Assembly: GCA_036394995.1 (NCBI GenBank)
Contig: DASWED010000112.1
Location: 1-64,000, forward strand
Direction of reading: 5' to 3'
Source: DASWED01 sp036394995
Lineage (GTDB): Bacteria; Actinomycetota; UBA4738; JACQTL01
Length of the DNA: 64,000 nucleotides
Of the stretch, positions 24,606 to 34,313 are shown in pieces. How positions within the stretch are numbered: position 1 is the first letter of the stretch; each line of letters begins with the position of its first letter. Position numbers and translations under genes: made by a program. The notes below the pieces were generated by a model. The model was given only the letters and a program-made list of their open reading frames with translations, was not told the origin of the DNA and did no database searches.

Positions 24606-27581
24606 TCACGCCTCGCAGTGGGTGACGGTGTCGCCGGGATCGAACGTGCAGGTGTCGAAGCCGACGTTGCCGTTCACGGTGTCACCGCCGGCTCCGTCCA
24701 CCGCGTTCAGCGTGTCGCCGCCGAACCCGCCCTTCAGCAGGTCCGTGCCGCTGCCCCCGGTCAGCGAGTCGGCGCCGCGCTTGCCCCGCAGCTCGTCGCT
24801 CCCGCCGAGCCCGTTCCCGGTGTCGCCGCCGCTCTGCAACAGGACGAAGTTGCCGCAGGAGTTCCCGGTGACGTTGTCCACCTGGTTGGTCCCGGTGACG
24901 TTCTCGAAGCCGTCGGCGGTGGACAGGGTCAGCGTGACGCCGGCGCTCACCGCCTGCGAGCCCGTCGAGCCCAGGTCCAGGGTGATCCCGGTGGGCAGGT
25001 TCGGGAACTGCAGGGCGTCGGGCCCGGCACAGCCGCCGGACTCGGTGAGCGCGGCCGTGACCGCCCCCCCGGCGTCGAAGCGGTAGACATCCGCCCCAGC
25101 CTGGCCCGCGACGGTGAGCCCGGTCACGGCGCCACCCGGCGAGAACAGGAACCTGTCCCCGTCGGTGTCGCCGGTGACCGTGGTCGACGATCCGGACACG
25201 AGACCTCGAAGGGTGAAGACCCCTCCGACCCCGGGGTCGATGTTCGAGGCGTCCACGAACATCACCACGGAACCGCTGTCCGCCTTCACCTCGGAGGTCG
25301 CTGGGATGGTGACGTTGTCGCCGGCCGACACGGAGACGCCGCCTGCCGTCGACTCCACCGTCACTCCGGGCGCGAGGATGACGTCGTCCCCGGCCCCGGC
25401 GGAATCCGCCGCGTTGAGGGTGACCGAGCCCGCCCCCACGACGTCGGCCGCCACGGTGATGGGACTCGACGCGCCGATAGCCAGGAGGGTTCCGGTGTTC
25501 GTGACGCCGGCAACCGAGTCGACGGTGGCGATGGTGAGCCCGCCGCTGTTCGCGATGTCCACCGTGCCCGCACCGTTGACGCCGGCCAGGGTGGAGACAT
25601 GGGTGTCCGCATTGGCGCCGTTCCCGGTCCTGAAGGCCAGGTTCGTCACCGAGATGTCCGGCTCGGACGCGTTCGAGTCGATCACGGCGTCGCTCGTGCG
25701 AAGCGTGAGCGTCCCGTAGCTCGTCCCCGCGCTGATGGGAGCCGAGACCTCGATGCTCCCGTTGTTCGGGAGTTTCCCGATGCGAAGGGTGGACGCGAAC
25801 GCCCGGTCCAGCTCGGCGTCGGACAGCTCGAGCGTGCTCGCCGTGGTGTCCGTCGCCGGGCCCAGGTGGACGTTCCAGTTCGCGCTGTTCTGCTGCAGCG
25901 TGACCACGTGGCCGGTCGCGGTGATCCCGGAGGCCGCCCCGATGGCGGCGCGGTCGGAGGTCGCGGTGACGTCGCCCGAGCTCGAGAACAGGGCCGCGGA
26001 GCTGGGTGCGGTCAGGGTCAGGGCGTCGTTCGGGCCGGTCGTGACCAGGACATCGGCGCCCGCGTTCCCCGACGCACCCGCGCTGGCGTCGTCCCCGGCG
26101 TTGTTCGTGATGTTCACGTTGCGAGCGGCGTCGAGGGTCAGGGCGCCGCCGGTGTTCTGCCCGAAGTCGTCCGAGGCCACGTCGGAGAACCCGTCGATCG
26201 TGATGTCCCGGCCCGCGTCGAGGGTGACCGAGCCGCTCGCCCGGATGTCGTTGTCGTCGTCGAAGCCCGAGGTGCCCATCAGGATGTCCAGGCCGGCGGT
26301 CAGCGTTGCGGTTCCCCTCGAGACGGTGACGGCGTCGATGTCCGTCGTCCGCACGATGTTGCCGCCGGTCGCGGTCAGCGCCACGTTCCCCGACACGCTG
26401 CCGCCGGTCACGCTCTCCAGCCCGTCGGTGTCGACGAGCGAGAGCGTGCCGCCCGAGTGCACCGAGATGTCGCCCGACGTTTCCACCTTCAGACCGGTCA
26501 GCCCGGCCGAGACGTTGCCGATGGCCACCGCGCCGGCGGTGGTCACGGCGATGCCGCCCGTGTTCGTTTCCGACTCGATGCTGCCGATGCTGTTCCCCGC
26601 GTTGGTCAGCACGACCCCAGTCCCGGCGACGGCGGCCAGCCGGCCGACGAAGATGGCGCCCGTCTGGTTGATCGAGTTCGCCACCGTCAGGGAGAGGACC
26701 CCGGTCGTCTGGAGGCTCCCCAGGAGAGCGGTGTCGGGCGTCGCCACCGTCACATTGGCCGCCCCGAACGAGTCCGTCGGGTTGATCGTGACGTTGTCGC
26801 CGGACCCGGCGTTGACGGTGAGGGATCCGCTCGGGTTGGTGAAGACGGTGGTCTCGAACGTGGCGTTGCCGCTCCGGAGCCGTGAAGTGTTGTTGGCGGC
26901 GGTCCCGTCGTCCTCCAGGATCGCGTCGTCCGCCGTGCCGGGGAGGTTGAACACGAGGTCGTTGACGGTGCTGCCGGTCATGTCGACGGGCTCGAGGCCC
27001 CGGTAGGTGATCCGGTTGCCGTCGAGGCGGATCACGCCGTCCGAGCGGCTTGCGTAGTCGACCACCCCCCGGTCGAACCGGCCGCCCCGGACGACCACGA
27101 GGTCACCCCTGGCCGTGAGCTGCGCGCCTCCGTCGAACACCAGCCCGCCCGCCGGGACGGGGTCCCCGCGGGAGAAGTCGACCACCAGTGTGTCGTCGAC
27201 GGCCGAGCCGTGGACGACGACCGGCCCTCGCCCCATGTCCGCGCGTGCCACCACCGAGTGATCGGCGCGATTCACGACCTCGACGCCCGCCCCCGCGGAC
27301 CGCAGGACCAGGACGGAGCGCGTCGCTCCGGTGGCGTGCGAGACGTACTCGAGCGTGGGGGCCGCGGATGCCGCCGAAGCCGCGACGACGGGATCGGCCG
27401 CCACCGCCGTTCGGCCTCCTGTGGAGGGAGCGGCGCGAGCACCGAACGAGATCGCCGTGACCGCAGCCAGCGCGATCGCGAGCCACGGCCCGGTCCTCGT
27501 TCGGGAGCCGCGCCCTCGGACCGCCACGGAGCCGGAGGGCGAGAGGGCAAGGCGTGACGAAGCGAACGGCGCGAAATCCAT
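24606..27581 (-). CDS. Large secreted repeat protein with C-terminal RTX calcium-binding repeats
   Basis: 991 residues. An N-terminal hydrophobic stretch (WLAIALAAVTAISFGA, about 33-48) suggests export. Residues about 200-850 are many degenerate Thr/Asn/Gly-rich beta repeats (such as SGSVTLDAGRDITIDG) like the right-handed beta-helix of filamentous adhesins. The C terminus has GGSDELRGKRGADSLTGGSGTD-like nonapeptides that bind calcium, ending with a Cys pair. Probably a surface or matrix adhesin; no enzyme motif seen. The first 30 residues are unusually basic and the start could be internal. Confidence 0.72.
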   Translation of the reverse strand: MDFAPFASSRLALSPSGSVAVRGRGSRTRTGPWLAIALAAVTAISFGARAAPSTGGRTAVAADPVVAASAASAAPTLEYVSHATGATRSVLVLRSAGAGVEVVNRADHSVVARADMGRGPVVVHGSAVDDTLVVDFSRGDPVPAGGLVFDGGAQLTARGDLVVVRGGRFDRGVVDYASRSDGVIRLDGNRITYRGLEPVDMTGSTVNDLVFNLPGTADDAILEDDGTAANNTSRLRSGNATFETTVFTNPSGSLTVNAGSGDNVTINPTDSFGAANVTVATPDTALLGSLQTTGVLSLTVANSINQTGAIFVGRLAAVAGTGVVLTNAGNSIGSIESETNTGGIAVTTAGAVAIGNVSAGLTGLKVETSGDISVHSGGTLSLVDTDGLESVTGGSVSGNVALTATGGNIVRTTDIDAVTVSRGTATLTAGLDILMGTSGFDDDNDIRASGSVTLDAGRDITIDGFSDVASDDFGQNTGGALTLDAARNVNITNNAGDDASAGASGNAGADVLVTTGPNDALTLTAPSSAALFSSSGDVTATSDRAAIGAASGITATGHVVTLQQNSANWNVHLGPATDTTASTLELSDAELDRAFASTLRIGKLPNNGSIEVSAPISAGTSYGTLTLRTSDAVIDSNASEPDISVTNLAFRTGNGANADTHVSTLAGVNGAGTVDIANSGGLTIATVDSVAGVTNTGTLLAIGASSPITVAADVVGAGSVTLNAADSAGAGDDVILAPGVTVESTAGGVSVSAGDNVTIPATSEVKADSGSVVMFVDASNIDPGVGGVFTLRGLVSGSSTTVTGDTDGDRFLFSPGGAVTGLTVAGQAGADVYRFDAGGAVTAALTESGGCAGPDALQFPNLPTGITLDLGSTGSQAVSAGVTLTLSTADGFENVTGTNQVDNVTGNSCGNFVLLQSGGDTGNGLGGSDELRGKRGADSLTGGSGTDLLKGGFGGDTLNAVDGAGGDTVNGNVGFDTCTFDPGDTVTHCEA

Positions 27582-27647
27582 CGAATCCTCCCCTTTGGCG
27601 CGAGGCCGGGACCGTATCCCGCTCGAACCCGTCGGTCAAGAGATCGC

Positions 27648-28403
27648 TCAGCGGCTCCGACCCGCGAGCGCGACGTCGGCGGCCTGGGAGATCGACATCG
27701 ACCGCCCGGCCGAGCGACCACGTTCGAACTCGTCCGGGCCGGCCGCACGGCCACGTTCGACGGCCCGCTCGAAGTCGGGAGCATCGTCCGGATCCAGGAT
27801 CTGCGTCTCTTCCTCGAGCCAGGCGTCGATTGCGCCCACGAGCGTACCGGCTCGCTCGGCCTCACCTCGCTCGGCCGCGATACCCGCGAACCCGAGCACG
27901 CAGAACGTGATGAGGTCCTGCCCCTCGCCCTCCAGAGCGCTGCTCAGCGCCTCCCGGAGGTGCGTCTCGGCGTCATCCAAACGCCCGAGGCCCCGCTCCG
28001 CCGCGGCCAGGTTCATCGTTTCCATGGTCACCCACCGCTCGTTCCCGAGCCCGCGGTTGAGCTCGAGGCTCTCCCGATAGCGTTCGACGGCCTCGTCGTA
28101 GCGACCCCCGACGCGGTCGGCCGTGGCCAACAGATGAAGCGGATGCTGCCGGGCCGCGGGATCCAGCCGCTCGGCCAGCGCGAGCGCCTCCTCGGCGCGA
28201 CGCCGGACGGCGGTCAGGTCCCCTCGGCGAAGGTCCACCCGGGCCAGGCCCATCATCGCGAGGATCACGGTCCGCTCATCCCCAGAGGCCCGAGCCGACC
28301 GAAGGCTCTCCTCGAACGCGGATGCGGCGAGGCCCTGGTCGCCCTGGCGGAACGCCGTCATCCCGTCCCGATACCGCTGCTCGGCTCCTGCATCTGGTTC
28401 CAT
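27648..28403 (-). CDS. Tetratricopeptide-repeat protein
   Basis: 251 residues of paired helices with TPR spacing: AFRQGDQGLAASAFEESL, VDLRRGDLTAVRRRAEEALAL, ADRVGGRYDEAVERYRESLEL and ERGLGRLDDAETHLREAL. No enzyme domain, signal peptide or membrane segment, so it is likely an adaptor or scaffold in the cytosol. I chose the ATG at 28403, with GGGAGGGTGG before it; a GTG two codons upstream is possible. Partner unknown. Confidence 0.75.
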   Translation of the reverse strand: MEPDAGAEQRYRDGMTAFRQGDQGLAASAFEESLRSARASGDERTVILAMMGLARVDLRRGDLTAVRRRAEEALALAERLDPAARQHPLHLLATADRVGGRYDEAVERYRESLELNRGLGNERWVTMETMNLAAAERGLGRLDDAETHLREALSSALEGEGQDLITFCVLGFAGIAAERGEAERAGTLVGAIDAWLEEETQILDPDDAPDFERAVERGRAAGPDEFERGRSAGRSMSISQAADVALAGRSR

Positions 28404-28460
28404 GTCCACCCTCCCTGGCCAGGGCCGCTCGGGACATCCGGGGGCGCTTCCTCCGTTCGG

Positions 28461-31160
28461 TCATCCTGGCACGAGGCGCCAGACGGAGCCGTTCCAGTGC
28501 AGGATCAGGGGAGTGCCGTTCGTGGGGCCGACGGCCCAGATGTTCGAGCGGGAGATCGCGGCGACCGAGGTGAGGTACGCCATGCGGGTATCGGGGGCGG
28601 GGACGGAGGCGCGGGACCACGAGCCGTCGCCGTGGCGGCGTTCCACCAGGGGGCGGGTGGTGGACCTGGTCGTGGACGGCGAGGTGGAGCCCACCGCCAT
28701 GAGGCCGCTGCCGGGGATCCGACCGATGGCGAACCACTGGGTCGACGGTCCGGTGTTCGGAGCGTCGACCGTGCGCCACTTCGAACCGTCCCAACGCTCC
28801 AGGAGCGGGCGGGTGGGTGCCTCGCGATTCGCCGACTTGCCGCCGGTGGCCCAGGCCTCCCCCGGGCCCACCGTCAGGACCGCGTCGAGGCCGCTGCGGT
28901 CGGCTCCCAGCCCCGGCGCCGGGATCGCGCTCCATCGCTGACCGTCCCAGTGCAGGATCACCGCCGAGCTGTGGGCCAGGCCGGCGCATGGGCCGGGGCA
29001 CCGCTCCCCCACGGCCCACACGTCGTCCGTCGCGGCTGCGGAGAGGCCGTCGAGGTGGACCTCGCCCCCGACGAACGGAAGCCGGGCCTGGCTCCAGGCC
29101 GAGCCGTCCCAGTGCAGGACCAGGCCGTGGCGGAGGTACCGGCCCTCGTCGGACCAGAACCCGGCCGCCCACACGTCGTCCGGCGCCACCGCGGCCAGGG
29201 CCCGGATCTCGTTCGTCGCGGTGCCGGGGCTCGGCGACGGGACCGCGGCCCACCGCTTCCCGTCCCAGTGCTCCAACAGGGTCCGCGATCCGAACCCGCC
29301 GGCCGCCCCGCATCCACCGTCCGTACAGGTCAGGCCCCCCGCCCATGCGTCGTCTGGCGCCGGCGCGACCACGGCCTGCAGGGCGCTGCCGTGCGAGCCC
29401 GGGTTCGGGGCGCCGACGCCGCGCCACGAGGACCCGTCGAAATGGCGGACGAACGGCCGGGTCGCGGCGATCCGGGACATCGACCCCACCACCCACACGT
29501 CCGAGCCGGAGGTCGCGGCGACCCCGCGGAGCGTGACGGGACCGGACCGCACCCGAACCTGCTCACCGGGGACGGGCACCGGCCCCGTGTGCGGGCCGGG
29601 GACGTCGATGGGGAGCTCGGCCGATCGAGGCGCCACGCCGGACTTGGTTCGACCCGAGAGCACCGCCCGGTACTTCCCCGCGGGGGCCGGGTCGCCGTTC
29701 GTGTCGGTGCCGTTCCACCGGACACCGACTGTCGTGAAGCGACCGCCCACCGACATCTGGCGGACCACCGACCGGTCCCGTCGCTCGACGGTGAGCGTCC
29801 ACGCCAGCGGGGCGGTGGCCCTCGCCGTGAATCGCACCGGGTCGGCTCCCGGAACCACCTTCGGCGCGGATTCCCTCGGCCGGAGGATCTTGGGCCCGCC
29901 CATCGCGGCCACGGTCCTGCGGATGGTCGGGAGAAGGGCCAGGAACCGGTTCCCCGGACAGTCGGTGGAGCTGGTCCGGCGGTGCCCCACGATCGTGTGC
30001 AACCGCACGGGCTTCCCCGGGGGGTAGACGTCGGACCCGTACCCCTGCGACACCAGCGTGTCGAACCCGTCCGCCGGGACGTGGGCCACGTCGAGGCGCC
30101 AGGCCAGGAGGCGCTCCAGCGAGCGCACGGCGGCGAGGGGAGGCGAGACCGACTGGAAGTTCCCCATGATCGACACCGAGGTCGTGTACGCGTTGAACCC
30201 CGACTGCGAGCCCGGGGTCACCGGCCGGTCGACACCCCCGGCGCGGCCGACGAAGATCCGGCCGTACCGGTCGATCAGGAAGAGGTACGCGATGTCGCAG
30301 TACCCGCGCTCCTGCGTGTGGAACCAGTCGATGCCTCGGACGATGTCGTCCGACTGGGACGGACCGTAGGAATTCGACCCCGAGGTGTGGTGGACGTAGG
30401 CCACCTTCACCTCGGGCGAGTAGTACGGGGCCGTGCACCCGGGCGAGCCGGTGTCCAGCAGGCGGGCGTCCGCGCCCCACGCCGCGCGCGACACCATGGC
30501 CGGCATGGGTGGCCCGCCCTCGGCGGCGTCAGCCCGGATGTCGGGTTCCGGCGCGGCGTCCGGCGGACCGGTCCCCGGCCCCGCCGACGACCCCGACGTG
30601 TTCGCGAACGCGGCCCGCATCCCCCACACCGTGACGCCCGCAGGCACGTCGAGCGTGACCACGGCGCACCGCCCGCCGCCGGTCCACACCAGGTCGGTCC
30701 CCCGCCGGACCCCGCCCGCGTCGGGCGTCCCGGGGCCGGGCCCCTCGTCCTCCACCGACGTCCGCCCCAGCACCGAGCCGTCGACCCCGGTCCAGCTGAC
30801 CCTGGCCCGGACCACCCCGTCGCCGCGCTGCCGCCACACCAGCCCGAGCGCGGTGAACCAGAACCCCGGGCAGGCCCGCACCGGGGCCGACGTGGCGGCG
30901 TCGAGGGTCCGCACGGCGCCGCCCTGCAGGGTCCGGACGCCCGCGCGCGGGAGCGCTCCGGAGAGATCGACCGAGACCTCCGACGAGACGGTGGGTGGGA
31001 CACCGGCGGCCCGTCCCGCGCCCCGTTGCCCGAGCACCAACGTCCCGGCCGCCGCGTTCGCGACCGGCGCCGGCAGCGAGCATGTCCCCACCACCGCCAC
31101 CGCAATGGCCGCCGCGACCCGGGGCGCGACTCGGCGGCGACGAACGGGTTGGGATGTCAT
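28461..31160 (-). CDS. Secreted N-acetylmuramoyl-L-alanine amidase (PGRP/Amidase_2 type) with WDG-repeat propeller
   Basis: 899 residues with a signal peptide (about 1-36). The central PGRP-like domain (about 220-440) has the zinc ligands expected for cleavage of the MurNAc-L-Ala bond: first His in YVHHTSGSN, His in HTIVGHRRTSS and Cys in STDCPGN. After a FlgD-like Ig segment (VGVRWNGTDTNGDPAPAGKY), the last 350 or so residues contain about six to seven repeats with WDG..W and DVWAVG motifs, which suggest a beta-propeller. The ATG at 31160 follows GGAG and begins the signal peptide. Probably acts on cell-wall peptidoglycan outside the membrane; the propeller may bind wall glycans. Confidence 0.87.
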   Translation of the reverse strand: MTSQPVRRRRVAPRVAAAIAVAVVGTCSLPAPVANAAAGTLVLGQRGAGRAAGVPPTVSSEVSVDLSGALPRAGVRTLQGGAVRTLDAATSAPVRACPGFWFTALGLVWRQRGDGVVRARVSWTGVDGSVLGRTSVEDEGPGPGTPDAGGVRRGTDLVWTGGGRCAVVTLDVPAGVTVWGMRAAFANTSGSSAGPGTGPPDAAPEPDIRADAAEGGPPMPAMVSRAAWGADARLLDTGSPGCTAPYYSPEVKVAYVHHTSGSNSYGPSQSDDIVRGIDWFHTQERGYCDIAYLFLIDRYGRIFVGRAGGVDRPVTPGSQSGFNAYTTSVSIMGNFQSVSPPLAAVRSLERLLAWRLDVAHVPADGFDTLVSQGYGSDVYPPGKPVRLHTIVGHRRTSSTDCPGNRFLALLPTIRRTVAAMGGPKILRPRESAPKVVPGADPVRFTARATAPLAWTLTVERRDRSVVRQMSVGGRFTTVGVRWNGTDTNGDPAPAGKYRAVLSGRTKSGVAPRSAELPIDVPGPHTGPVPVPGEQVRVRSGPVTLRGVAATSGSDVWVVGSMSRIAATRPFVRHFDGSSWRGVGAPNPGSHGSALQAVVAPAPDDAWAGGLTCTDGGCGAAGGFGSRTLLEHWDGKRWAAVPSPSPGTATNEIRALAAVAPDDVWAAGFWSDEGRYLRHGLVLHWDGSAWSQARLPFVGGEVHLDGLSAAATDDVWAVGERCPGPCAGLAHSSAVILHWDGQRWSAIPAPGLGADRSGLDAVLTVGPGEAWATGGKSANREAPTRPLLERWDGSKWRTVDAPNTGPSTQWFAIGRIPGSGLMAVGSTSPSTTRSTTRPLVERRHGDGSWSRASVPAPDTRMAYLTSVAAISRSNIWAVGPTNGTPLILHWNGSVWRLVPG

Positions 31161-31256
31161 CCAGACGGCTCCATCGGGGTGCCTGACCGGTCGGCACCCG
31201 GCCCATCTTGGCACCCCCCCTCGCGGGCGTCGTCGCGGCACCTCACGCGGGTTGCC

Positions 31257-31294
31257 GGGGCGGACGTTCCGGCACGGTCCGGGCCGCACGAGCC
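31257..31294. promoter_or_regulatory. Two degenerate DevR-type boxes upstream of pntA
   Basis: GGGGCGGACGTTCC (31257-31270) and GGGCCGCACGAGCC (31281-31294) each match seven of eight fixed positions of GGGNCNNNNGNCCC and are 24 bp apart. They end about 38 bp before the pntA start. Weak alone; listed because of the spacing seen elsewhere in the window. Confidence 0.25.
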
Positions 31295-31332
31295 GGACGA
31301 ACCGCTCCGGCTGGCAGCACGCTGGGGACGCG

Positions 31333-32577
31333 ATGTCGCATGATCCCCCTGTGAGCTCTCCGGACCCCGGCCCGCAGGCGTCGCCCGGCGGCATCTCCAC
31401 CGTCGGCGTGCCCAGAGAGACCTTCCCCGACGAGCGGCGGGTGGCCGTCACGCCCCTCGCGGCGGCCGCCCTGGCCAAGGCGGGCCTCCGGGTCCTGATC
31501 GAATCGGGCGCCGGGGAGGCCGCGGGGTTCCCCGACGACGCCTACCGCGAGAAGGACGCCGAGATCGTCTCCTCCCGCGAGGAGGCCTTCGGCGCCGACG
31601 TGGTGGTCCAGGTTCGAACGGTGGGGGTCAACGCCCCCGGCGCGGACCGGGACCTGGCCCTGACGCGCCAGGGGCTGGTGGTGGTGGGCCTGGCCAACCC
31701 CCTGGGATCGCCGGAGGCCGCCGCGATGGTGGCCGAGCGGGGCGCGACGCTGTTCGCCCTGGAGCTGCTCCCCCGCATCACCAGGGCCCAGGGGATGGAT
31801 GTGCTCTCGTCGCAGGCCACGGTGTCCGGGTACCGCGCGGCGCTGCTGGCCGCCACCCAGCTGCCCAAGATGTTCCCGCTGCTGACCACCGCTGCGGGGA
31901 CCATCGCCCCCGCCCGGGTCCTGGTCCTGGGGGCCGGGGTGGCGGGGTTGCAGGCCATCGCCACGTCGCGTCGCCTGGGCGCGGTGGTGGAGGCGTACGA
32001 CGTGCGCCCCGCGGCCGCCGAGGAGGTCAAGAGCCTGGGGGCGCGGTTCGTCGAGCTGGCCCTGGAGACCGGCGACGCGCAGGACGCGGGCGGGTACGCG
32101 AAGGCCCAGGGCGAGGAGTTCTACACCCGGCAGCGCGAGCTCCTGGCGGAGGTCGTGGCGAACGCCGACGCCGTCATCACGACGGCCGCGGTCCCGGGCA
32201 GGCCCGCGCCCCTGCTGGTCACCGCGGCGGCGGTGCGCGGGATGGCCCCCGGCTCCGTGGTGGTGGACATGGCCGCCCCGCAGGGAGGCAACTGCGAGCT
32301 CACCAGGCCCGACGAGACCGTGGTCGAGAACGGCGTCACGGTCCTCGGGCCCACCAACCTGCCGTCGATGGCGTCCCACCACGCCAGCCTGATGTTCGGC
32401 AAGAACGTGTCGTCGTTCCTGACGTACCTGATCCAGGAGGGGAGGCTCCGCGAGGAACCCGACGACCCCATCGTGAGCGGCACGCTCGTGTGCCGGGACG
32501 GCCGGGTGGTCAACCCGGCCGTGCAGACCGCGCTCGAGGCCGCCCGGGGCGCCGAGCGGCAGGAGGTGACCTCGTGA
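31333..32577 (+). CDS. pntA: NAD(P) transhydrogenase subunit alpha, part 1 (NAD-binding)
   Basis: 414 residues. This peripheral domain I of proton-translocating transhydrogenase binds NAD(H). Seen: VGVPRETFPDERRVAVTP at the start, RAQGMDVLSSQATVSGYRA, the Rossmann motif VLGAGVAGLQAIATSRRLGA, YDVRP and VVVDMAAPQGGNCELT. It lacks the membrane segments carried by the next gene, as in organisms with a split alpha subunit. The three genes overlap by 4 bases each and form one operon. The complex exchanges hydride between NADH and NADP using the proton gradient. Confidence 0.94.
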   Translation: MSHDPPVSSPDPGPQASPGGISTVGVPRETFPDERRVAVTPLAAAALAKAGLRVLIESGAGEAAGFPDDAYREKDAEIVSSREEAFGADVVVQVRTVGVNAPGADRDLALTRQGLVVVGLANPLGSPEAAAMVAERGATLFALELLPRITRAQGMDVLSSQATVSGYRAALLAATQLPKMFPLLTTAAGTIAPARVLVLGAGVAGLQAIATSRRLGAVVEAYDVRPAAAEEVKSLGARFVELALETGDAQDAGGYAKAQGEEFYTRQRELLAEVVANADAVITTAAVPGRPAPLLVTAAAVRGMAPGSVVVDMAAPQGGNCELTRPDETVVENGVTVLGPTNLPSMASHHASLMFGKNVSSFLTYLIQEGRLREEPDDPIVSGTLVCRDGRVVNPAVQTALEAARGAERQEVTS

Positions 32578-32897
32578 CCCACAAGCTCGTGATCGGGCTC
32601 TACGTGTTCGTCCTGGCCACGTTCATCGGCTTCGAGGTCATCCGGAGGGTCCCCAAGCTCCTCCACACGCCCCTGATGTCGCTGACGAACGCGATGTCGG
32701 CCATCGCCCTGGTCGGGTCGCTGGTGCTGGCAGGGTCGAAGCGGGGCACGCTGGCCACGGTCCTCGGGACCATCGCCGTGGTCGCCTCGACGATCAACGT
32801 GGTCGGCGGGTTCCTCATCACCGACCGGATGCTCCGCATGTTCCGGCGCCGGCAGGGCCGCCGGCCTCGGGAGACCTCCGAGGCGGCCAAGCCGTGA
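32574..32897 (+). CDS. pntAb: NAD(P) transhydrogenase subunit alpha, part 2 (membrane)
   Basis: 107 residues with three transmembrane helices: FVLATFIGFEVIRRVPKLLHTPLMS, TNAMSAIALVGSLVL and TVLGTIAVVASTINVVGGF, followed by FLITDRMLRMFRR. This is the short membrane part of the split alpha subunit and forms the proton channel with PntB. GTG start overlaps the pntA stop (GTGA) behind AGGAGGTGA, so translation is coupled. Confidence 0.92.
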   Translation: MTHKLVIGLYVFVLATFIGFEVIRRVPKLLHTPLMSLTNAMSAIALVGSLVLAGSKRGTLATVLGTIAVVASTINVVGGFLITDRMLRMFRRRQGRRPRETSEAAKP

Positions 32898-34288
32898 GCA
32901 CGACCGCCCTCGACATCGTGTTCCTGGCCTCCGGGGCGCTGTTCGTCCTGGCGCTGAAGTGGATGTCGCAACCGCCCACCGCCCGCCGGGGGGTGCTGGC
33001 CGGCGAGGCCGGCATGCTCGTGGCCGTCGTCGCGACCCTGCTGCGGTCCGAGATCGTGGACTTCAAGTTCATCGTGGCCGCGCTGATCATCGGCTCGGCC
33101 ATCGGCGTCCCCCTGGGCCTGCTGGTCCCGATGACCGCCATGCCGCAGCGGATCGCGCTCTCGCACTCGTTCGGCGCGCTGGCCGCGGCGCTCGTGGGGA
33201 CCGCGGAGTTCTACCTGCAGTCCCCCCGCATCTCCACGGTGACGATGGTGGCCCTGGGCATCGAGGTGGTGCTCGGGTTCCTCACGTTCACCGGCAGCCT
33301 CATGGCCGCCGGGAAGCTCATGGAATGGCTCCCCCAGCGGCCCATCACGTACCGGGGCCAGAACGTGATCAACCTCTCGGTCCTGGGGACGGCCCTGGTC
33401 CTGGTGGGCATCCTGGTGGCGGATCCCGGCTCGAAGGCGCTGTTCCCGATCGTCGTGGTCCTGTCGCTGGCGTTCGGGATCATGCTGATCGTCCCGATCG
33501 GCGGGGCCGACATGCCCACGGTGATCTCGCTGCTGAACTCCTACGCCGGGCTGTCGGCGGCGGCCATGGGGTTCGTCCTCGACTCGAAGATCCTGATCAT
33601 CGCCGGAGCCCTCGACGGCTCCTCCGGGTTCCTGCTCTCGGTGATCATGTGCCGGGCTATGAACCGGTCGTTCCGCAACGTCCTGTTCGGAGCGTTCGGG
33701 AAGCTCCAGACGGCCGAGCCGGGGGACGCCTCCGAGCTGGGCGAGGTCCGCTCGGCGGCTCCCGACGAGGCCGCGGAGATCCTGCGCAACGCCCGCCTGG
33801 TGATCGTGGCGCCCGGCTACGGGATGGCCGTGGCCCAGGCCCAGCACAAGGTCCGGGAGCTCGCGGACACGCTCGGCGCCCTCGGGGTCGACGTGAAGTT
33901 CGCCATCCATCCGGTGGCCGGCCGGATGCCGGGGCACATGAACGTCCTGCTGGCCGAGGCCAACGTCCCCTACGACCAGCTGTTCGACATGGAGGCGATC
34001 AACCCGGAGTTCCCGCAGGCCGACGTGGCGATCGTCATCGGGGCGAACGACGTGGTGAACCCGGCCGCGGAGAAGACGCCGGGGAGCCCGATCTACGGCA
34101 TGCCCATCCTCGAGGTGAACAAGGCCCAGGTGGTCATGGTGATCAAGCGCAGCATGCGCCCCGGGTTCGCCGGCATCGAGAACGAGCTCTTCCACGACCC
34201 CAAGACCCTCATGGTGTTCGGCGACGCCAAGGAGGTCGTCTCGGCCCTGGTCGAGGAGCTCTCCCCCAAGCGCGCGTCCCTGGTCTGA
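32894..34288 (+). CDS. pntB: NAD(P) transhydrogenase subunit beta
   Basis: 464 residues: eight or nine membrane helices (about 1-260) then the NADP-binding domain III with VIVAPGYGMAVAQAQHKV, IHPVAGRMPGHMNVLLAEA, VIGANDVVNPAA and VIKRSMRPGFAGIENELF. Length and motifs are normal. GTG start overlaps the stop of pntAb. It produces NADPH or, run backward, relieves reductive stress; next to nifJ and stress genes this may balance redox in low oxygen. Confidence 0.95.
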   Translation: MSTTALDIVFLASGALFVLALKWMSQPPTARRGVLAGEAGMLVAVVATLLRSEIVDFKFIVAALIIGSAIGVPLGLLVPMTAMPQRIALSHSFGALAAALVGTAEFYLQSPRISTVTMVALGIEVVLGFLTFTGSLMAAGKLMEWLPQRPITYRGQNVINLSVLGTALVLVGILVADPGSKALFPIVVVLSLAFGIMLIVPIGGADMPTVISLLNSYAGLSAAAMGFVLDSKILIIAGALDGSSGFLLSVIMCRAMNRSFRNVLFGAFGKLQTAEPGDASELGEVRSAAPDEAAEILRNARLVIVAPGYGMAVAQAQHKVRELADTLGALGVDVKFAIHPVAGRMPGHMNVLLAEANVPYDQLFDMEAINPEFPQADVAIVIGANDVVNPAAEKTPGSPIYGMPILEVNKAQVVMVIKRSMRPGFAGIENELFHDPKTLMVFGDAKEVVSALVEELSPKRASLV

Positions 34289-34313
34289 AGGCCGCTCGTC
34301 CCGTGAACGTCCC

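Noticed and set aside
31161..31256. Further DevR-type boxes upstream of pntA and the amidase gene
   Set aside because: CGGTCGGCACCCGGCCC-like matches have only a right half-site and no register with the others.
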